DNA from: Legionella sp.
GTDB taxonomy: Bacteria > Pseudomonadota > Gammaproteobacteria > Legionellales > Legionellaceae
DNA: 8,246 bases
Assembly: GCA_004297865.1 (NCBI GenBank)
Contig: SCSO01000101.1
Coordinates: 1-8,246 of the forward strand
Reading direction: 5' to 3'
This document shows, in pieces, positions 5,240 to 8,246 of this stretch. The notes under the pieces are model-generated. The model searched no databases. It was not told the origin of the DNA and was given only the letters and a program-made list of their open reading frames with translations. Position 1 is the first letter of the stretch; the number at the start of each line of letters is the position of its first letter. The position numbers and the translations under genes were made by a program.

Positions 5240-6217
5240 ATGTTAAAGAAAATTACTTTAGCTGTGTTGAGTATGGCAACCAGCAGCTTTGCTTTAGCAG
5301 GAGCAATGGGCCCTGTTTGCACCCCAGGCCATGTCACGGTTCCTTGCGTCAATCAAGCATGGGATTTGGGTGTTCAAGCTTTGTATTTAAAACCTATTTA
5401 TGGCGCTACTAAAGGCTACCAATTTACCGCAGTAAATTCTCCAATTGCTCAATATGATCAAGTACCTAGAGATTGGGATTGGGGCTATCGATTAGAAGGT
5501 TCATATCATTTTAATACAGGTAATGATGCTACCTTGGTGTGGACGCATTTTAAAGATACCGCTAATGGATTCGGGTATGGTACTTACTTTATTCCAGTCT
5601 CTCCGTTTTTTATACCGCGAGAAACTTCTATTCAATACACTAATCAATTTGATCAAGTGAATTTAGTGATGGGTCAGCATGTTGATATGAGCATGAATGA
5701 TAAGTTAAGATTTTACGGTGGATTGCAATACGCCCATCTTTTAACTAACGTCACCACCACCTTTTTTAATTCTCCTATTGGCTCAACATTTACTTCCGTT
5801 AACGGATTGTTAGCTACGGATTACAAAGGTATTGGCCCAGTGGTTGGTATTGATTATTCCTATTATTTAAGCCAAGCATTTAGTCTTACTGCCAATGGTG
5901 CTGGTTCTATACTCTATGGTAAGAGTAGAATTAATAGAGGATTTGTGGGGCTTCCTAGCAACGTAGTTTATAATTCTATGTATGGTGATAAGTGGTCTAT
6001 GGTCCCTAGTATAGAAGCGAAGCTTGGATTGAATTATGAATATGCAATGGCCAACGGTGTTTTAAACCTACAAGGCGGATATCAAGTTCTAGATTATATT
6101 AATTCCATGCAAACGTTTGGATTGGTTAGTTTAACTACCTTAAATGGAACAATTGATGAAACGTCTTACGGTTTATACGGTCCTTACTTTGGCGTCAAAT
6201 ATGTTGGAAATGTATAG
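5240..6217 (+). CDS. Legionella-type major outer membrane protein (MOMP), copy 2
   Basis: This is a second MOMP-family outer-membrane protein of 325 residues, paralogous to its upstream neighbour. The signal peptide is residues 1-20 (cleavage after ALA), leaving 305 residues that begin GAMGPVCTPGHVTVPC. Cys27 and Cys36 are again the only mature cysteines. Shared segments with copy 1 include GSYHFNTGND, an RDWDWG-type turn, a SIEAKLG/ELEAKLG segment and the YVGN terminus, while the loops between strands differ strongly, as expected for surface-exposed loops. GGAG (5231-5234) lies 5 bases before the ATG. It starts 14 bases after a strong terminator, so expression must come from readthrough or from processing of a longer mRNA. 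Membership of the family is sure; whether it is a working porin or a minor variant is not. Confidence 0.92.
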   Translation: MLKKITLAVLSMATSSFALAGAMGPVCTPGHVTVPCVNQAWDLGVQALYLKPIYGATKGYQFTAVNSPIAQYDQVPRDWDWGYRLEGSYHFNTGNDATLVWTHFKDTANGFGYGTYFIPVSPFFIPRETSIQYTNQFDQVNLVMGQHVDMSMNDKLRFYGGLQYAHLLTNVTTTFFNSPIGSTFTSVNGLLATDYKGIGPVVGIDYSYYLSQAFSLTANGAGSILYGKSRINRGFVGLPSNVVYNSMYGDKWSMVPSIEAKLGLNYEYAMANGVLNLQGGYQVLDYINSMQTFGLVSLTTLNGTIDETSYGLYGPYFGVKYVGNV

Positions 6218-6235
6218 TTAATCCTGTTTCCATTT

Positions 6236-6262
6236 AAAACCCATCTTCGTGATGGGTTTTTT
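6236..6262 (+). terminator. Intrinsic terminator after MOMP gene 2
   Basis: AAAACCCATC (6236-6245), loop TTCGT, and GATGGGTTTT (6251-6260) form a 10-pair stem with a T run to 6262. The stem core CCCATC/GATGGG is identical to that of the terminator after MOMP gene 1, which suggests that gene and terminator were duplicated together. Confidence 0.92.
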
Positions 6263-6334
6263 ATCTCTAATCTTTTTGCAATGTCATCTTTGTCATTCCC
6301 CTATATTTTATTCCATTAAATCATGAATAAAACC

Positions 6335-6363
6335 TAGCCAGCATAAAAAACCCAATATATAAT
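6335..6363 (+). promoter_or_regulatory. Probable promoter of the LbtU-like gene
   Basis: A perfect TATAAT -10 (6358-6363) is preceded, across a 17-base spacer, by TAGCCA (6335-6340), which matches the -35 consensus at 4 of 6 positions. Transcription would start near 6370, about 43 bases before the ATG. No clear Fur box is visible in the region 6263-6412. A TGTCAT direct repeat (6282-6287 and 6291-6296) lies farther upstream. Confidence 0.5.
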
Positions 6364-6412
6364 TCCCTGCCTAAAAGCTTTTGAAGTAAAAATAATAAAC
6401 AGGAGTTCCCGC

Positions 6413-7999
6413 ATGAAGTATAATAAAATTGTATTGGCTTTAGCCTGCTTGTCTTCCCCACTTTATGCGAACACAGATCAACAACTCCTACACGAAATTC
6501 AACGCTTACAACATCAAACCCGCGACCTTCAGGCACAAATCGATCATTTACAAAATAAAATGTCGGATCATAAAACCGAACACAGAACACAAGTTGTTAA
6601 AGTAAAATCTGCACCTAAACGTCCGGGTCCAAAATCACCTAAAGTCAGACATACACATGTACACAAGAAATTTTACACAACTCATCTGACTGTTCATTCT
6701 CCGGAAATGCATCCAGAGTCTATTGGTTTTTATCCTACCGCGTTGATCGCTGATGATCGTGTAGTCACTTACATTGCCGGCACGCCAGTAGTTAGTTCAC
6801 CTTACCTAGGGGATAGACCCGCTTTCGATGGTTCCGATTATATTGTGAACATTTCCAGTATTAACCGCGATATTCGTCTTATGCAGCAACGTCGTCGTTT
6901 GTACCGAGCGTATCAAAGCATTGGCTACCCAGTACCGCAGATGCCTATCATTGCACTGAGCGGTAAGGCCGAACCTGTTGGGGTGATCAATGGCGGTTAC
7001 AGTGGTGATATGAATGCAGATTTCACCTTAGGTTCTAGCGAACTTGACGTGGCAGCAGTGTTAAATCAAAACGTAGAAGCCTATATCGGCATGGCTTATG
7101 ATGAAAGCCCACCGGCGATAGGACCAAGAATTAATAATTCGGCTTTTAATCTCAATATGGGCTTTGTGAACATCGGCAATTTGGATAGAACGCCGTTGTA
7201 TTTTACCGCCGGACAATTGTATGTGCCCTTCGGCCGCTTTTCGAGTGCGATGATTAGTGCACCAATCACCATGAATTTGGCAAGAACTAAAACCAGACCC
7301 TTTATTTTTGGTTATAAATCACAAGAAGAACAAGGTGTTTTCGCTGCGGTTTACGGCTATCGCTCTGATACAACTTTAGGAAAATCTGGAGTGGGTGGCG
7401 CCAACTTAGGTTATATCTTTAAATATGGCGAAGATAATGGCGAGATTGGTGTCAGTTTTATTAGCTCGCTTAATGATGCTGCCGGTATGCAAAGTACTGG
7501 TTCACCTGTGAATACCACATTCGGTGGTTTCGGTTCCTTCACTAACGGTAATGAAATGGTGCGTAAAACCAAAGCGATGGACGCCCATCTTATCTTAGGT
7601 TATCAACGCTACAACTTAACTGCCGAATGGGCGGGCGTAGTACAAGCATTTAGGCCACAAGATTTAAGTTTCAACGGACGCGCTGCCCGTCCGCAAGCGG
7701 TACAAGGTGAGTTAGGCATGACTTTCCGTTCTTTCAATCGTCCATCTTCTATAGGTGTTGGATATCAGTGGTCCAGCCAAGCTTTAGCTTTGAATTTACC
7801 TAAACAACGTTATGTTGCGGTTTATAATATTTCGATCTGGAAAGATACGGTGGAGAGTTTGGAATATCGGCATGATATTGATTACAGCGTAAATAGTTTC
7901 GCGAATGGTGCCGCCCCCATAGGTGCAGTGAATATGAATACCGTAGGGACTGGTCGTTCAGCGAATACAGTTTCTTTACAAATTGGGGTTTATTTCTAA
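6413..7999 (+). CDS. LbtU-family outer-membrane siderophore porin-like protein
   Basis: This 528-residue protein is predicted to sit in the outer membrane. It resembles the LbtU family, whose founder is the L. pneumophila receptor for the siderophore legiobactin, a TonB-independent type of uptake porin. Order of parts: signal peptide (1-19, cleavage after LYA); a coiled coil of leucine heptads (about 22-52); a basic, Pro-, Lys- and His-rich linker (about 57-100) with His80, 82, 84, 91, 95 and 100; a connecting region; then a large beta-barrel from about residue 179 to the terminal Phe, the usual outer-membrane assembly signal. The GQLYVPFGRF stretch (267-276) is typical of the family. AGGAG (6401-6405) is 7 bases before the ATG. 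It follows the MOMP terminator and has its own likely promoter. Legionella carries several paralogues of LbtU, so the substrate here is not known and may not be legiobactin. Confidence 0.72.
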   Translation: MKYNKIVLALACLSSPLYANTDQQLLHEIQRLQHQTRDLQAQIDHLQNKMSDHKTEHRTQVVKVKSAPKRPGPKSPKVRHTHVHKKFYTTHLTVHSPEMHPESIGFYPTALIADDRVVTYIAGTPVVSSPYLGDRPAFDGSDYIVNISSINRDIRLMQQRRRLYRAYQSIGYPVPQMPIIALSGKAEPVGVINGGYSGDMNADFTLGSSELDVAAVLNQNVEAYIGMAYDESPPAIGPRINNSAFNLNMGFVNIGNLDRTPLYFTAGQLYVPFGRFSSAMISAPITMNLARTKTRPFIFGYKSQEEQGVFAAVYGYRSDTTLGKSGVGGANLGYIFKYGEDNGEIGVSFISSLNDAAGMQSTGSPVNTTFGGFGSFTNGNEMVRKTKAMDAHLILGYQRYNLTAEWAGVVQAFRPQDLSFNGRAARPQAVQGELGMTFRSFNRPSSIGVGYQWSSQALALNLPKQRYVAVYNISIWKDTVESLEYRHDIDYSVNSFANGAAPIGAVNMNTVGTGRSANTVSLQIGVYF

Positions 8000-8006
8000 A
8001 CGCAAC

Positions 8007-8120
8007 ATGTGTGTTTTCGTGTCCGTGAGCGTTCCCATGCCCGTGCCCGTCTTTGAATATTACACAATATAAAAACCGGGCACGCTCACGGGCACCGGCA
8101 CGTTTTCGAAAACCCGTATG
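8007..8120. repeat. Large imperfect inverted repeat downstream of the LbtU-like gene
   Basis: The outer arms, ending GTTTTCG (8012-8018) on the left and starting CGAAAAC (8107-8113) on the right, enclose GC-rich inner arms. GTGTCCGTGAGCGTTCCC (8019-8036) pairs with GGGCACGCTCACGGGCAC (8078-8095) over 18 positions, two of them G-T wobbles. The loop is AT-rich. As RNA this is a long stable stem just after the stop codon, followed by TTTT (8103-8106), so it may also end transcription of the preceding gene. Confidence 0.7.
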
Positions 8121-8222
8121 TAGGTTGGGTCACGACCCAACAAAAAATCTTGAGCAAAGATGAAATGGTTATGTTGGGTCACGACCCAACCTACGACTTT
8201 TTTCGTGCCCGTGAGCGTGCCC
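8078..8222. repeat. Composite, near-symmetrical repeat with two palindromes (BIME-like)
   Basis: GGGCACGCTCACGGGCAC (8078-8095) has its exact reverse complement at 8205-8222, an 18-base perfect inverted repeat. Inside it lie two palindromes facing each other: GTAG plus GTTGGGTC-AC-GACCCAAC (8120-8141) and GTTGGGTC-AC-GACCCAAC plus CTAC (8173-8194), 31 bases apart. The block recalls paired REP elements. The repeat is a member of the family seen at 56-81. No gene is present in 8000-8246. Confidence 0.8.
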
Positions 8223-8246
8223 ATTCACGAAAACCCTCATGTAGCA
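8107..8246 (+). repeat. Direct repeat suggesting an array that runs out of the window
   Basis: CGAAAACCC followed by two bases and ATGTAG occurs at 8107-8123 (overlapping the first palindrome) and at 8228-8244, a period of 121 bases. The second copy lies at the window edge, so the repeat block probably continues. A reverse-complement version of the same motif appears at the left border (8007-8020). Confidence 0.6.

Noticed and set aside
6263..6412. Fur-binding site before the LbtU-like gene, expected for an iron uptake gene
   Set aside because: No stretch close to the GATAATGATAATCATTATC consensus was found in this region.
6321..6590. Minus-strand open frame over the start of the LbtU-like gene
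   Set aside because: It is antisense to the signal peptide and coiled coil of the real gene and shows no domain or initiation signal.
1..8246. CRISPR array, transposase, prophage, toxin-antitoxin or defence genes, tRNA or rRNA
   Set aside because: None of the translations or repeats fit; repeats are palindromic intergenic elements, not regularly spaced CRISPR repeats, and all eight genes are recognisable housekeeping or envelope genes.

Overview
The window looks like chromosomal DNA from a Legionella-type gammaproteobacterium. The best evidence is a tandem pair of genes for Legionella-type major outer membrane protein (MOMP). Their mature N-termini follow G-x-M-GPVCTPG-x-VTVPC, and each mature protein has only two cysteines. 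The AT-rich composition, a LbtU-like outer-membrane protein and the gene order also fit. From memory, the order grx-ahpC / rnt-pyrC / motY-like / MOMP resembles Legionella pneumophila; I could not check this. The species cannot be named from the sequence alone.

Layout. Positions 1-156 hold a short palindromic repeat (56-81) and a probable promoter. grxD (157-474) and ahpC (505-1110) follow on the + strand, 30 bases apart, as a likely two-gene redox operon. They converge on a minus-strand pair, pyrC (2823-1789) and rnt (1802-1176). These two overlap by 14 bases, with the rnt ribosome binding site inside the last codons of pyrC. A hairpin at 1131-1166 separates the convergent units. Divergent from pyrC is a MotY-like OmpA-family gene (2910-3776). 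A long non-coding region (3777-4230) carries two good sigma70-type promoters, several palindromes and direct repeats, and a leader with stem-loops. It feeds the first MOMP gene (4231-5169). A strong intrinsic terminator sits between the two MOMP genes and ends only 14 bases before the second start codon. The second MOMP gene (5240-6217) ends in a terminator with the same stem core. A LbtU-family outer-membrane protein gene (6413-7999) follows with its own probable promoter. The last 247 bases are a dense block of GC-rich inverted repeats, related to the repeat at the left end.

How the genes work together. The left half is housekeeping: glutathione/Fe-S redox handling, peroxide removal, pyrimidine synthesis and RNA 3'-end trimming. 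The right half is cell envelope: a peptidoglycan-binding MotY-like protein, two abundant porins, and a predicted beta-barrel related to the legiobactin (siderophore) receptor. I see no defence system, prophage, transposase, CRISPR array, tRNA or rRNA, and all eight genes look intact. The most interesting parts are the control DNA in front of the first MOMP gene, the terminator between the MOMP genes, the His-rich linker of the LbtU-like protein, and the composite repeat block at the right end.
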